In this document: in pieces, positions 44,228 through 52,164 of the stretch | How the letters are laid out: each line of letters starts with the position of its first letter | Numbering within the stretch: the first letter of the stretch is position 1 | Assembly: GCA_002423545.1 (NCBI GenBank) | Contig: DIWP01000002.1 | Span: forward strand, 13,200 to 77,199 | DNA length: 64,000 bases | DNA from: Thermoleophilia bacterium UBA6103 | Lineage (GTDB): Bacteria > Actinomycetota > Thermoleophilia > UBA2241 | Direction of reading: 5' to 3' | Notes under the pieces: model-generated | The model's input: the letters and a program-made list of their open reading frames with translations, nothing else | The model's database searches: none | What the model was told of the DNA's origin: nothing | Position numbers and translations under genes: made by a program

Positions 44228-45430
44228 TCATCCTGCTTCCCGCCGCGCCGGGAGCAGCGCCGATGAGACCAGGGCGGCGCCCGCCCGTCCGATGCTCGCG
44301 GTGCCGTACCTGGCGCGGATCCGGTCGACCGCTTCGTCGAGCGAGGTCTCCTTCCAGACGTCGTCGAGCGTAAGCTGGAACGACCTGGCGTGCAGGTCAC
44401 CGAGGCTGACGCCGAGCAGGCGGACGAGGCGGCCGTCCAGCGCGACATGGTCGAGCAGGCCTACGGCGGCCCCATAGACCGGCTGCGTGGCTCCCGTCGC
44501 ATGCGGCAGCGTCGTCCGTCTGGTGATGGTGTGGAACGTGCTGTAGCGCAGCTTCAGGGTGACCGTCCGGGCCGCCAGCCCTTTGGCCCGCAGGCGCGTC
44601 ATGGCGTGGTCGACCAGGCGCAGCAGCGTGGCCCGCAAACGATCGCCGTCGGCGGTGTCTTCGTCGAAGGTGACCTCCTTGCCCAGCGACTTGGGGAGCC
44701 GGCGCCGGGAACGGACCGGCGAGGCCAGACTGCGCCCGAAGGCGAGCTGCTTGAGCGCGTACGCGCCGCTCCCGAAGGCGGCCGAGAGCAGCGGCAGCGC
44801 CGCGTCCTGCAGCAGGGCGACCGTGGTGATGCCGAGCGCCGCCAGCCGCGCCTCGGTGACGGCGCCGACGCCGAGCAGATCCCGCACCGGCAGCTCGCGC
44901 AGCCGGCCGCATACATCGGCGTCGGTGAGCTCACCGAGGCCGGCCGGCCTGGCAAGCTCCGAGGCCAGCCGGGCGAGCAGCTTGCCGGAGCCGATGCCGA
45001 CAGAACAGGTGATACCTTCGCGGTCGTACACCAGCTCCTGGATGCGGCAGGCGATGGCCCGCGGCGGTCCGAAGAGCCGTCGGCACCCCGACACGTCCAG
45101 ATACGCCTCGTCGATCGAGACGACCTGGACACGATCGGTGAACAGGCGGAAGAGGCCGACGAGACGTTCGTGTACGGCTGCATAGGCCGCCAGGTCGCCG
45201 CGCAGGAAGACGGCCTGCGGGCAGAGCTGCTGCGCGCGGGCGGTCGGCATGGCTGTGCGGACGCCGAACGCTCGCGCCTCATAGGACGCCGTGGCGACCA
45301 CGCTGCGGGTGCCTGGCGGTCCGCCGACGATGACCGGCCGGCCGCGCAGCTCCGGTCGGCGTGCCTGCTCGACCGATGCGAAGAAGGCGTCCATGTCGAC
45401 GTGCAGGATGCTCTGTGCGGAGACGAACAT
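44228..45430 (-). CDS. dinB: DNA polymerase IV (DinB)
   Basis: Y-family translesion polymerase, 400 residues. Catalytic motifs: ILHVDMDAFFASVE near residue 9, YEARAFGVRTAMPT, and SIDEAYLDVSG with the paired acidic residues. An HhH thumb and little-finger domain follow. I see no clear C-terminal beta-clamp motif at the end (RREAG). It has its own LexA-type operator and an apparently leaderless promoter. Confidence 0.95.
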   Translation of the reverse strand: MFVSAQSILHVDMDAFFASVEQARRPELRGRPVIVGGPPGTRSVVATASYEARAFGVRTAMPTARAQQLCPQAVFLRGDLAAYAAVHERLVGLFRLFTDRVQVVSIDEAYLDVSGCRRLFGPPRAIACRIQELVYDREGITCSVGIGSGKLLARLASELARPAGLGELTDADVCGRLRELPVRDLLGVGAVTEARLAALGITTVALLQDAALPLLSAAFGSGAYALKQLAFGRSLASPVRSRRRLPKSLGKEVTFDEDTADGDRLRATLLRLVDHAMTRLRAKGLAARTVTLKLRYSTFHTITRRTTLPHATGATQPVYGAAVGLLDHVALDGRLVRLLGVSLGDLHARSFQLTLDDVWKETSLDEAVDRIRARYGTASIGRAGAALVSSALLPARREAG

Positions 45431-45437
45431 ACGTTCG
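45424..45437. promoter_or_regulatory. LexA (SOS) operator at dinB
   Basis: The 14 bases CGAACGTATGTTCG (minus strand) fit the CGAAC-N4-GTTCG SOS consensus of Gram-positive bacteria exactly. The dinB start codon (45428-45430) lies inside it. Confidence 0.85.
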
Positions 45438-45438
45438 C

Positions 45439-45467
45439 ATTCTAGCGCCATACAGACACACGCACAA
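45439..45467 (-). promoter_or_regulatory. promoter of dinB (near-leaderless)
   Basis: Minus strand TTGTGC (45462-45467), 17-base spacer, TAGAAT (45439-45444). The expected start is 45430-45432, i.e. on or within two bases of the dinB ATG. No Shine-Dalgarno sequence precedes the ATG. Confidence 0.65.
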
Positions 45468-45534
45468 TCGCCATGGTGAGGATGACGGTGATACCGCGCT
45501 GCAGCGGCGACTGACGCAGCCGCCCCGGGTCGAC

Positions 45535-46053
45535 CTATCGGCGCAGGCCGACGTCGACGGTGTAGATGGCGGTCCGAGCCACCCCGCAGAACGACCCCGT
45601 CACCCTGCCGACACCGACGTGTCGCCATGCCGGTGACAGAAGCACCGCCCTGTGCGTGCTGCTGCGCATCCAGGCCCGGACCTGCGCGGCCGGCGTACGG
45701 TGCGGTCCGCTGCCCCAGCCGATGACTTCGCCGACCCGCCACGCCGAGCATCCGCTGCGACGGTAGCCGCCGGCGACGGCGCGCGCGGCGATGGAGGCGC
45801 CGTTGAGCGAGGAGTGGCCGAAGTACTGCCGGCGACGCATGTCGATCGAGTGACGCTCGGCGGCCCGGCACAGGGCTCTCGAGATCCTGAGAGGCGCCAC
45901 GCCGTGCTTCTGACGCTGGACGTTGATGAGCTTGATGACCTGTCGCTCGGCGTTGTTGAGACGACCGCCGGCGGCCGACGCTTCAGCGCACACACCCATC
46001 ACCACGACCGTCGCCATCACCACGAGAGCGACCAGACGCATCCTTACGGTCAT
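45535..46053 (-). CDS. secreted CAP-domain (SCP/PR1-like) protein
   Basis: The 172-residue protein has a Sec signal peptide (MRLVALVVMATVVVMGVCAEASAAG) and a bacterial CAP domain: AERQVIKLINVQRQKHG, a histidine in AAERHSIDMRR and the GHSSLNG region, GEVIGWGSG, and an HRAVLLSPAWRHVGVG end. Function of bacterial CAP proteins is unsettled (sporulation, wall or lipid binding are reported for relatives). ATG 46053 has GGAGGAG upstream and overlaps the rsfS stop by 4 bases. Confidence 0.88.
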   Translation of the reverse strand: MTVRMRLVALVVMATVVVMGVCAEASAAGGRLNNAERQVIKLINVQRQKHGVAPLRISRALCRAAERHSIDMRRRQYFGHSSLNGASIAARAVAGGYRRSGCSAWRVGEVIGWGSGPHRTPAAQVRAWMRSSTHRAVLLSPAWRHVGVGRVTGSFCGVARTAIYTVDVGLRR

Positions 46054-46457
46054 GCCGTCTCCTCCCCGGCTCCAGTGCCTCCCTCGTCTTCGAGCGTGAA
46101 GCGCCACTCCCTCTCTTCCTCACCATCGGCGATCGTCAGACGCGGTACATCTCCCCAGAGTTGCTCGAGTCTGTAGAACGCCCGCGACTCGGGGGTGAAG
46201 ACGTGCACCACGGCATCGAGGTAGTCGATCAGGATCCACTCGCCGGCCCGTCCGCCTTCCACCCGGACCGGTCGGATACCCTCGTCCCGCAACGTGCGCC
46301 GCACGCCTTCGGCGATGGCGTGGGTCTGACGCGTGGTAGAACCGGTGACGAGGACGAAGAGGTCGGTGTACGTGACCGCCTGCGACATATCGAGAACGAC
46401 GACGTCGCGGCCCTTCTTGGCGAGAGCTGCACGGACGGCGGACTGCGCCAGGCGCAC
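46050..46457 (-). CDS. rsfS: ribosomal silencing factor RsfS
   Basis: Binds L14 and blocks subunit joining in starvation. The 135-residue protein has ALAKKGRDVVVLDM, YTDLFVLVTGSTTRQTHAIA, and GRAGEWILIDYLDAVVHVF. The C-terminal 25 residues form an acidic tail. Start is GTG 46457. It belongs to the nadD-yqeK-LCP-rsfS cluster found in many Gram-positive bacteria. Confidence 0.95.
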   Translation of the reverse strand: MRLAQSAVRAALAKKGRDVVVLDMSQAVTYTDLFVLVTGSTTRQTHAIAEGVRRTLRDEGIRPVRVEGGRAGEWILIDYLDAVVHVFTPESRAFYRLEQLWGDVPRLTIADGEEEREWRFTLEDEGGTGAGEETA

Positions 46458-46483
46458 GCTCCTCTGGAACTCCGGCGATGTAC

Positions 46484-47626
46484 CTACTGCAGGTCCCTCA
46501 CTTGTAGATCCGCTCCCACGATCACGACCAGCGTACGGGCCGGCAGCTGCTCGCCACTCAGCACGACGCCGCGGCCGAGTATAGCACGCACGTCCTCGGC
46601 CACGGCCAGGGCGTCGGAGCCGGCCAGGATCTCCGTGCGATCGTAGTCGAACGAGTCGGCGTTGGCCGGCGACGGCAGAGCCGCATCGAGCACCGCCAGG
46701 CGCTGGTGGACGAGGCCGCCGATGCCCGCTTCGCCGGTGCCGTTGCGGATGAGGATCGTGTAGCGGGCCGCGTAGCCCGGCGCCAGGCGAGTGATGTCCG
46801 TCATCACCGTGCTGCGATCGGGCCGGAACGCGAACTGGCCTTCCGACACCTTGCCTTCTGACGGAAAGCGGGCGACGTCGACCGGCCGCGACAACAGACC
46901 GGTCAGGGCGCGCCCAGCGGCCGCCCGGCGCGTCTCATCGGAGACCTCGGCGGTCGACTCTTCGACGACCGCGCGGCGCTGCTCAGCGGTCCGCAGCGCT
47001 CCCGCATGGAGGAGCGCCGCGAAGGCCGCCTGCGCCATGGTGTCCTCGTCCTCGCCGTCACGTCCCTCAGCCGCGAGCAGCGATTCCAGCCGGTCTGCCG
47101 GTACCTCGATGCCGTCCTCATACGTCCGCCAGGCACCGTCCACGCGCAGCTCGACCGGCCGCTCCAGCGTGATCCTGAGCGTCGTGTCACCGGCGATGCG
47201 TGCCAGCTGCCGGTAGCTGAGCCGCAGCTCGTCCTTCAACGGGACGCCGACAAGCCGGCCGAGGTCGCGGCGCAACGCCGGCGTGCCCATCTGGTCGCCG
47301 GCCATCACGTACTCGCCCTGCGGTCCTTCCAGGAGCAGGGCTCGCGGCACGGTGTAGAAGCGATACGAGCGCCGCACCGGATCGTAGAGCGCCAGCCCGG
47401 CCGCCGGCTGGCCGTCGTCCTCTGCGCCGACGACGATCAGTACCATGCGCCCCCGGTCGGGATCGACCTGCTCGGTCGCGGTGAGGGCGCGGGCGAGGAA
47501 GTAGGCGCCCACCACGGCGCCCAGCGCCACCAGCGGGGCGACGGCATACAGCAGCACGAGCTGCCAGCGCTGGCGCCGCTCGCGGCGGCGTTTCTTCACG
47601 TAGCGTGTCCGGTATCCCTTCGGCAT
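46484..47626 (-). CDS. LytR/CpsA/Psr-like protein with LytR_C domain
   Basis: Cytoplasmic basic stretch (KKRRRERRQRW), one membrane segment (LVLLYAVAPLVALGAVVGAY), then an extracellular part. It resembles LCP enzymes that attach wall polymers: VPRALLLEGPQGE corresponds to the IPRDT region. The first LCP signature (GSDxR) is not recognisable, so activity is uncertain. The last 90 residues match LytR_C (ILIRNGTGEAGIGG; TLVVIVGADL). Length 380. It lies between yqeK and rsfS, a common place for LCP genes. Confidence 0.78.
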   Translation of the reverse strand: MPKGYRTRYVKKRRRERRQRWQLVLLYAVAPLVALGAVVGAYFLARALTATEQVDPDRGRMVLIVVGAEDDGQPAAGLALYDPVRRSYRFYTVPRALLLEGPQGEYVMAGDQMGTPALRRDLGRLVGVPLKDELRLSYRQLARIAGDTTLRITLERPVELRVDGAWRTYEDGIEVPADRLESLLAAEGRDGEDEDTMAQAAFAALLHAGALRTAEQRRAVVEESTAEVSDETRRAAAGRALTGLLSRPVDVARFPSEGKVSEGQFAFRPDRSTVMTDITRLAPGYAARYTILIRNGTGEAGIGGLVHQRLAVLDAALPSPANADSFDYDRTEILAGSDALAVAEDVRAILGRGVVLSGEQLPARTLVVIVGADLQVRDLQ

Positions 47627-47641
47627 CCGGTGACTCCCTGG

Positions 47642-48193
47642 TCAGCGGCAGGTCTCGTTGTAGAGCGCCGTGGTGCCGGGGTGTATGGCCCGGCCGCGCT
47701 CGACCAGCCGGATCAGCGTCCGGCGCGCGCTCCAGGCCACTGCCTCGTCGAGCGAGCGGCGAGCCAGTCGTCGGAGCTCGTCGACGCCCGGGTACTGACG
47801 GCCGGGCTCGGCAGCATCGGCCACATAGAGACAGCGGTCGAGCAGGTCCATACCGGCGCCGCCGACGGTGTGCCTCTCGATGGCCCGGCAGACCGCCGCC
47901 GAGACACCGAGCCGTGCCACCTCGGCGGCCCCCACCGGCGCATGCAGGAGCTGCACCGGCCGCCGCCGCTCGATGGCGCTGACGGACAGGCCCATCCGTT
48001 CCGCTCGAGCCAGGATCTCATCGGCATCGAGCTCCTTGCAGTAGTCGTGCAGCCATCCGGCCGTCTCGGCCTCCACGGCCGACGCTCCCCAGAGGTCGGC
48101 CAGCTCGACACACGTCATCGCCACGCCCCGACTGTGCTCGAAGAGCCGCCGGCTCACGCGCTCTCTCATGATGCTCTCTGCCTCGTGCGGCAT
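47642..48193 (-). CDS. yqeK: HD-domain bis(5'-nucleosyl)-tetraphosphatase YqeK
   Basis: Hydrolyses Ap4A, a stress-linked dinucleotide. The 183-residue HD protein shows FEHSRGVAM near residue 19, WLHDYCKELDAD, HAPVGAAEVARL, IERHTVGGAGM and YVADAAEPGRQYPG. ATG 48193 has GGAG upstream; an earlier in-frame start at 48457 would run through nadD. The yqeK-nadD pairing is classical. Confidence 0.94.
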   Translation of the reverse strand: MPHEAESIMRERVSRRLFEHSRGVAMTCVELADLWGASAVEAETAGWLHDYCKELDADEILARAERMGLSVSAIERRRPVQLLHAPVGAAEVARLGVSAAVCRAIERHTVGGAGMDLLDRCLYVADAAEPGRQYPGVDELRRLARRSLDEAVAWSARRTLIRLVERGRAIHPGTTALYNETCR

Positions 48194-48269
48194 CACGCTC
48201 CAGCCGTTCGTGCGGCATGTCGGCAATCCTTCATGGCGATCCCACACAGTCCCCGCACACGGCGACGCC

Positions 48270-48908
48270 CTACCTCGGGTCGCGACGCCCGGCGGCGCCT
48301 CGATACAGGCCCAGCCGCTCGATGAGGAGCGCGACCGCTTCGGGCACCAGGTACCGCAGCGGAGCACCTCTGCGCACCCGGGCGCGCACGTCGCTCGAGG
48401 ACAACCCGATGGCCGGGGTGCTGAGGATCTCAGCGTTGTAGCGTCCGGCGTGCTCACGGATCAGCCGCGGGTCGTCGCCCGGCCGGGGGGCCACCGCAAG
48501 ACGACAGCGTTCGAGGATGCCCGAGGGATCCTTCCAAGTCGCCAGCGCCAGCAGCGAGTCGGAGCCGACGATGAACCACAGATCGGCGTCGCCGAGCTCG
48601 CCGGAGAGCGCCGCCAGCGTCTCGACCGTATACCGCAGCCGACGCTCGATCTCGACCGCCGACACCGAGAAACGCGGGTCGCCGCCGACCGCCGCCGTCG
48701 CGAGGCGCAGACGCGTCTCGGCGGTGACATGGTCCTCGATCACCTTGTGGGGAGGTGACCATGCGGGCACGAACACGACCCCGGCCAGGCCGAGCTCGTA
48801 GTGAGCCTGCGACGCGATGATCAGGTGGCCCAGGTGCGGCGGGTTGAAGCTGCCGCCCAGGATGCCGACGCGCCGCCGACCGGCGGCGTCACTGGTGGAC
48901 GTGGCCAT
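48270..48908 (-). CDS. nadD: nicotinate-nucleotide adenylyltransferase
   Basis: Makes NaAD in NAD synthesis. The 212-residue protein has GGSFNPPHLGHL with the HxGH motif, FVPAWSPPHK, DLWFIVGSDSLLAL, and the C-terminal SSSDVRARVRRG (ISSTxIR-like) motif. ATG 48908 is preferred; ATG 48923 adds five residues. It overlaps the ProA-like gene by 20 bases. Confidence 0.95.
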   Translation of the reverse strand: MATSTSDAAGRRRVGILGGSFNPPHLGHLIIASQAHYELGLAGVVFVPAWSPPHKVIEDHVTAETRLRLATAAVGGDPRFSVSAVEIERRLRYTVETLAALSGELGDADLWFIVGSDSLLALATWKDPSGILERCRLAVAPRPGDDPRLIREHAGRYNAEILSTPAIGLSSSDVRARVRRGAPLRYLVPEAVALLIERLGLYRGAAGRRDPR

Positions 48909-50136
48909 CGCCCCAGACCACATACTTGGAGCACGTCAGGGTGTGCGGCCCGATGGGTCCGCGCAGATGCAGCTTCTGAGTACAGACCCCGAGATCGACG
49001 CCGTGCCCGAAGGCTGCGCCGTCGGCCAGCCGGGTCGACGCGTTGACGAAGACACACGCGGCATCGACCCGTTCGGTGAACACGCGAGCTGCCGCCAGGT
49101 CTTCGGTGACGATCGCCTCGGCGCTTCCCGTGCCGAACCGCGCGATGTGCGCGACCGCCTCGTCGATCGATGCCACGACGCGCACCGCGATGCGCGCCGT
49201 GAGGAACTCCTTCTCGTAGTGCGCGGCGGTGGCTCGCTTGACGGTGACGTCCGCCGCCAGATCGATCGTCGTGCGGTCGCCGTAGACCTCGACGCCGCGC
49301 CGGTCGAGCTCCTTGATGATGCCCGGCAGGAAGGCACGCGCCACCGACCCGTGGACCAGGAGGGTCTCCGCGGCGGTCGGATGAGCGGCACGCGTGCACT
49401 TGGCGTTGATCACGATCGCCTCGGCCTCCTGCAGGTCCGCAGCCGCATCGACGTAGACATGGCAGTTGCCGGCGCCCGACGTGAGCGAGGGAGCGATTGC
49501 GTGCGTACCGACGTACTTGCGCAGATCGTCGCCGCCCAGCGGCACCACGAGGTCCAGGCAGCCGGGGTCCTGTAGCAGATCCAGCAACTCCTCCGGCTCG
49601 GTCGACAGATGGGACACCGTCCCCGGCGGCAACCCCGCCTCGAGGACGGCTCCTTCGGCGACCTCGGCGAGCATGCGGTTGCTGTGCTTGCCCGACGCGG
49701 CGCCCCGCAGCACACACGCGTTGCCGGCCTTGAGGCAGACCGCAGCCGCGTCGATGGTAGTGCGCGGGTGCCACTCGTAGATGACGCCGACGACACCGAA
49801 CGGGGCTCGCAGCTCGCGGATCTCAAGACCTCCGTCGAGCCGCCCACCGCGCTCGATCGCCCCCACTGGGTCGTCGAGTACCGTCAGCCGGCGGATGTCT
49901 GCCGCCAGCTCCGCCAGACGCTCCTCGTCGAGGTACAGACGGTCGATCGTCTCGTCGCCGAGGTGGGCGCCGCGGGCGGCGGCGATGTCCTCAGCGTTCT
50001 CCCGCAGGATCTCGTCGCGGCGCCGCGCGATGGCCTCGGCGATGCGCTCCAGCGCCTCGTCTTTGCGCGTCCGCGGCAGTCCGGCCATGACGACCGCCGC
50101 CGCTCGCGCTTGTCCGCAGATCTGCTTGATGCTCAT
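48889..50136 (-). CDS. ProA-like glutamate-5-semialdehyde dehydrogenase homologue lacking the catalytic Cys
   Basis: 415 residues, clearly of the gamma-glutamyl phosphate reductase (ProA) fold: GVVGVIYEWHP, DAAAVCLKAGNA, GNCHVYVD, and the C-terminal FVNASTRLADGAAFGHG with TQKLHLRGPIG. The active-site block of ProA, NAKTQRPSTCN, reads NAKCTRAAHPT here: the reactive cysteine position is proline, and the only cysteine nearby is six residues earlier. Other family-constant residues also differ (WHP for SRP near 118; VPLGG for IPRGG). proB, normally directly upstream, is absent; obgE is. It sits between obgE and nadD. Confidence 0.85.
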   Translation of the reverse strand: MSIKQICGQARAAAVVMAGLPRTRKDEALERIAEAIARRRDEILRENAEDIAAARGAHLGDETIDRLYLDEERLAELAADIRRLTVLDDPVGAIERGGRLDGGLEIRELRAPFGVVGVIYEWHPRTTIDAAAVCLKAGNACVLRGAASGKHSNRMLAEVAEGAVLEAGLPPGTVSHLSTEPEELLDLLQDPGCLDLVVPLGGDDLRKYVGTHAIAPSLTSGAGNCHVYVDAAADLQEAEAIVINAKCTRAAHPTAAETLLVHGSVARAFLPGIIKELDRRGVEVYGDRTTIDLAADVTVKRATAAHYEKEFLTARIAVRVVASIDEAVAHIARFGTGSAEAIVTEDLAAARVFTERVDAACVFVNASTRLADGAAFGHGVDLGVCTQKLHLRGPIGPHTLTCSKYVVWGDGHVHQ

Positions 50137-50187
50137 CGTGCCGCAAGCGTACCACGCCGCGGCCGCGGCCCACGCCGGCCGACGCTG

Positions 50188-51462
50188 TCAGAAGAGTTCG
50201 AACTCGCTCTCGCCGACCAGCACCGTCGCTCCGGGCTCGGCGCCGGCGCGTCGTAGCGCCGCAGAGACGCCGGCGCGCTCCATGACCTGCTGCAGGTAGG
50301 CGACCGCCTCCTCGTTGTCGAGGTCTGCCTTGGCGACCAGCCTCTCCAGGGCGACGCCCCGGACGCGCCATGAACGTCCCTCTCGATCGACGGCGAAATC
50401 GGCCGTGCGGTCGCCGCCCGGCCGCAGCACCGCAGACGGCCGCACGACCTCCGGTACCGACTCGGCGACGGGGGGCAGCGCCCGCTGCATCGTCTCGACG
50501 AGCGTGGACAAGCCGAAACCGGACGCGCTCGAGACCGCGACGACGGGACACGGCGCACCGAAGCCGACGTCCGGCGACCCTTCCAGGTCCCGCGCCCAGG
50601 CGCCGCCGTCGAGGTCGACCTTGCTGAAGGCGACGATGCGCGGACGGCGGACCAGTGCCGGCTGGAACGCCTCCAGCTCGGCGTGCACCGTCCGCAGATC
50701 GCCGCGCGCCGTCTCTTCGCCCTGGGAAGCGTCGGCTACGTAGACCAGCGCCCGGGTGCGCTCGACGTGGGCGAGGAACTCGTGTCCCAGACCGACGCCC
50801 TCGCTGGCGCCCTCGATGAGACCCGGGATGTCGGCCAGGACGAGCGTGCGTCCGTCGTCGAGCGTCAGCACGCCGAGATTCGGCTCGATGGTGGTGAAGG
50901 GATAGGCGGCGATCTTCGGGCGGGCCCGCGTGAGAGCCGCCAGGAGCGACGACTTGCCGGCATTGGGAGCGCCGACCAGGCCGACGTCTGCGAGGAGCTT
51001 CATGTGCAGCAGCAGCCAGCGCTCCTGGCCGGGCAGTCCGCGTTCGGCGAAGTGAGGGGCACGACGAGTCGACGAGACGAAGCAGCGGTTGCCGCGTCCG
51101 CCCTCCCCGCCTTCGGCGACGACGGCGGCGGAACCCGGCTCGACGAGATCCGCCAGCAGCTCCTCGTCGAGGGTGCGGATCTCGGTGCCGGGCGGCACCT
51201 CGACGCGCAGCGTGCGTCCGTCGGCGCCGTGGCGACCGGCGCCGCGACCGTGACCGCCGGCGGGAGCGCGATAGTGGATCCGTCGTGTGAAGCCGGCAAG
51301 GTCGCGGACCTGCTCTGAGCTGACGAACACGACGTCGCCGCCGCGTCCGCCGTCGCCGCCGTCGGGACCACCGCGTGGGACGTACTTCTCGCGCCGGAAG
51401 CTCATGCAGCCGCTACCGCCGTGTCCGCCCTGGACACAGATCTTGGCGTGGTCGGCAAGCAT
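50188..51462 (-). CDS. obgE: GTPase Obg (ObgE/CgtA)
   Basis: Essential GTPase in 50S assembly and stress control. The glycine-rich Obg fold is obvious (GGHGGSGCMSFRREKY; GGDGGRGGDVVF), followed by the G domain with GAPNAGKSSLL, DIPGLIEGASEG and FSKVDLD, and a C-terminal OCT domain (about residues 335-424). It lies 39 bases after rpmA in the rplU-rpmA-obgE unit. Confidence 0.97.
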   Translation of the reverse strand: MLADHAKICVQGGHGGSGCMSFRREKYVPRGGPDGGDGGRGGDVVFVSSEQVRDLAGFTRRIHYRAPAGGHGRGAGRHGADGRTLRVEVPPGTEIRTLDEELLADLVEPGSAAVVAEGGEGGRGNRCFVSSTRRAPHFAERGLPGQERWLLLHMKLLADVGLVGAPNAGKSSLLAALTRARPKIAAYPFTTIEPNLGVLTLDDGRTLVLADIPGLIEGASEGVGLGHEFLAHVERTRALVYVADASQGEETARGDLRTVHAELEAFQPALVRRPRIVAFSKVDLDGGAWARDLEGSPDVGFGAPCPVVAVSSASGFGLSTLVETMQRALPPVAESVPEVVRPSAVLRPGGDRTADFAVDREGRSWRVRGVALERLVAKADLDNEEAVAYLQQVMERAGVSAALRRAGAEPGATVLVGESEFELF

Positions 51463-51501
51463 GTCTGAGCGTCCGCCGGCACGACGCCGGCGGACGGCGG
51501 A

Positions 51502-51753
51502 TCACTCGGGAACGACCGAGATGAATCGACGCTCGCCGCTGGTGCGGAAGACGACGCGGCCGGAGACCCTGGCATAGACCGTGTGGTCGGTGCCCAGGCC
51601 GGTGCCTTCGCCGGGACGGAAGCGCGTGCCGCGCTGACGGACGATGATGGAGCCGGCCGGGACGACCTGACCGGCGAATGCTTTGACGCCCAGCCGCTTG
51701 GCGGCCGAATCGCGACCGTTGCGGCTGGTGCCGGCGCCCTTCTTATGAGCCAC
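51502..51753 (-). CDS. rpmA: 50S ribosomal protein L27
   Basis: The 83-residue protein starts MAHKKGAGTSRNGRDS and ends FISVVPE. It has no cleavable N-terminal extension of the Firmicutes kind, and no prp protease gene lies between it and rplU. Its start overlaps the rplU end by 11 bases. Confidence 0.98.
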   Translation of the reverse strand: MAHKKGAGTSRNGRDSAAKRLGVKAFAGQVVPAGSIIVRQRGTRFRPGEGTGLGTDHTVYARVSGRVVFRTSGERRFISVVPE

Positions 51754-52087
51754 TCTTCTTCTCCTTGAGGGCGATGGACTCGATCATGATGCGCGACAGA
51801 CGGCTGCGGTGACCACGCATCTTCTTGTACGTGCTCTTGGGCTTGTACGTGAAGACGCGGATCTTGGCGCCCAGCTCGTGATCGACGACGCGGGCCGTGA
51901 CCGCGGCGCCGGACGGCACCGTAGTATCGGCCGCCTTGCCACCCTGGTGGACCAGCAGCGGAGCGACCGTGACGGTCTCTCCAGGCTCCACCGGAAGCCG
52001 GTCGACGAGCAGTTCGTCGCCCTCTTTCACCTTGTACTGTCTACCACCCAGCCGGACCACGGCGTAGGTCTGGGGAACGTCGGTCAT
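51743..52087 (-). CDS. rplU: 50S ribosomal protein L21
   Basis: The 114-residue protein carries YAVVRLGGRQYKVKEGD near its start and the C-terminal KPKSTYKKMRGHRSRLSRI block. ATG 52087 has GGGAGG 4-5 bases upstream; an in-frame ATG further up (52144) overlaps the promoter. First gene of the unit. Confidence 0.97.
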   Translation of the reverse strand: MTDVPQTYAVVRLGGRQYKVKEGDELLVDRLPVEPGETVTVAPLLVHQGGKAADTTVPSGAAVTARVVDHELGAKIRVFTYKPKSTYKKMRGHRSRLSRIMIESIALKEKKSGS

Positions 52088-52115
52088 GCAGCCTCCCTCG
52101 GCGCAACGGCGAGCA

Positions 52116-52144
52116 ATCGTAGAGCATCGCCATGACGGTGTCAA
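52116..52144 (-). promoter_or_regulatory. sigma-70 promoter of rplU-rpmA-obgE
   Basis: Minus strand perfect TTGACA (52139-52144), 17-base spacer, TACGAT (52116-52121). Expected start near 52109 with a leader of about 22 bases. The strongest promoter match in the window. Confidence 0.75.
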
Positions 52145-52164
52145 TCGAGCCTGTCGTTCTGCCC

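Noticed and set aside
45468..45534. Terminator after the CAP gene
   Set aside because: Only weak GC stems and no T-run; none strong enough to call.
47642..48457. Longer 271-residue yqeK starting in nadD
   Set aside because: The first 88 residues have no HD-family homology and lie inside nadD; ATG 48193 has a ribosome-binding site.
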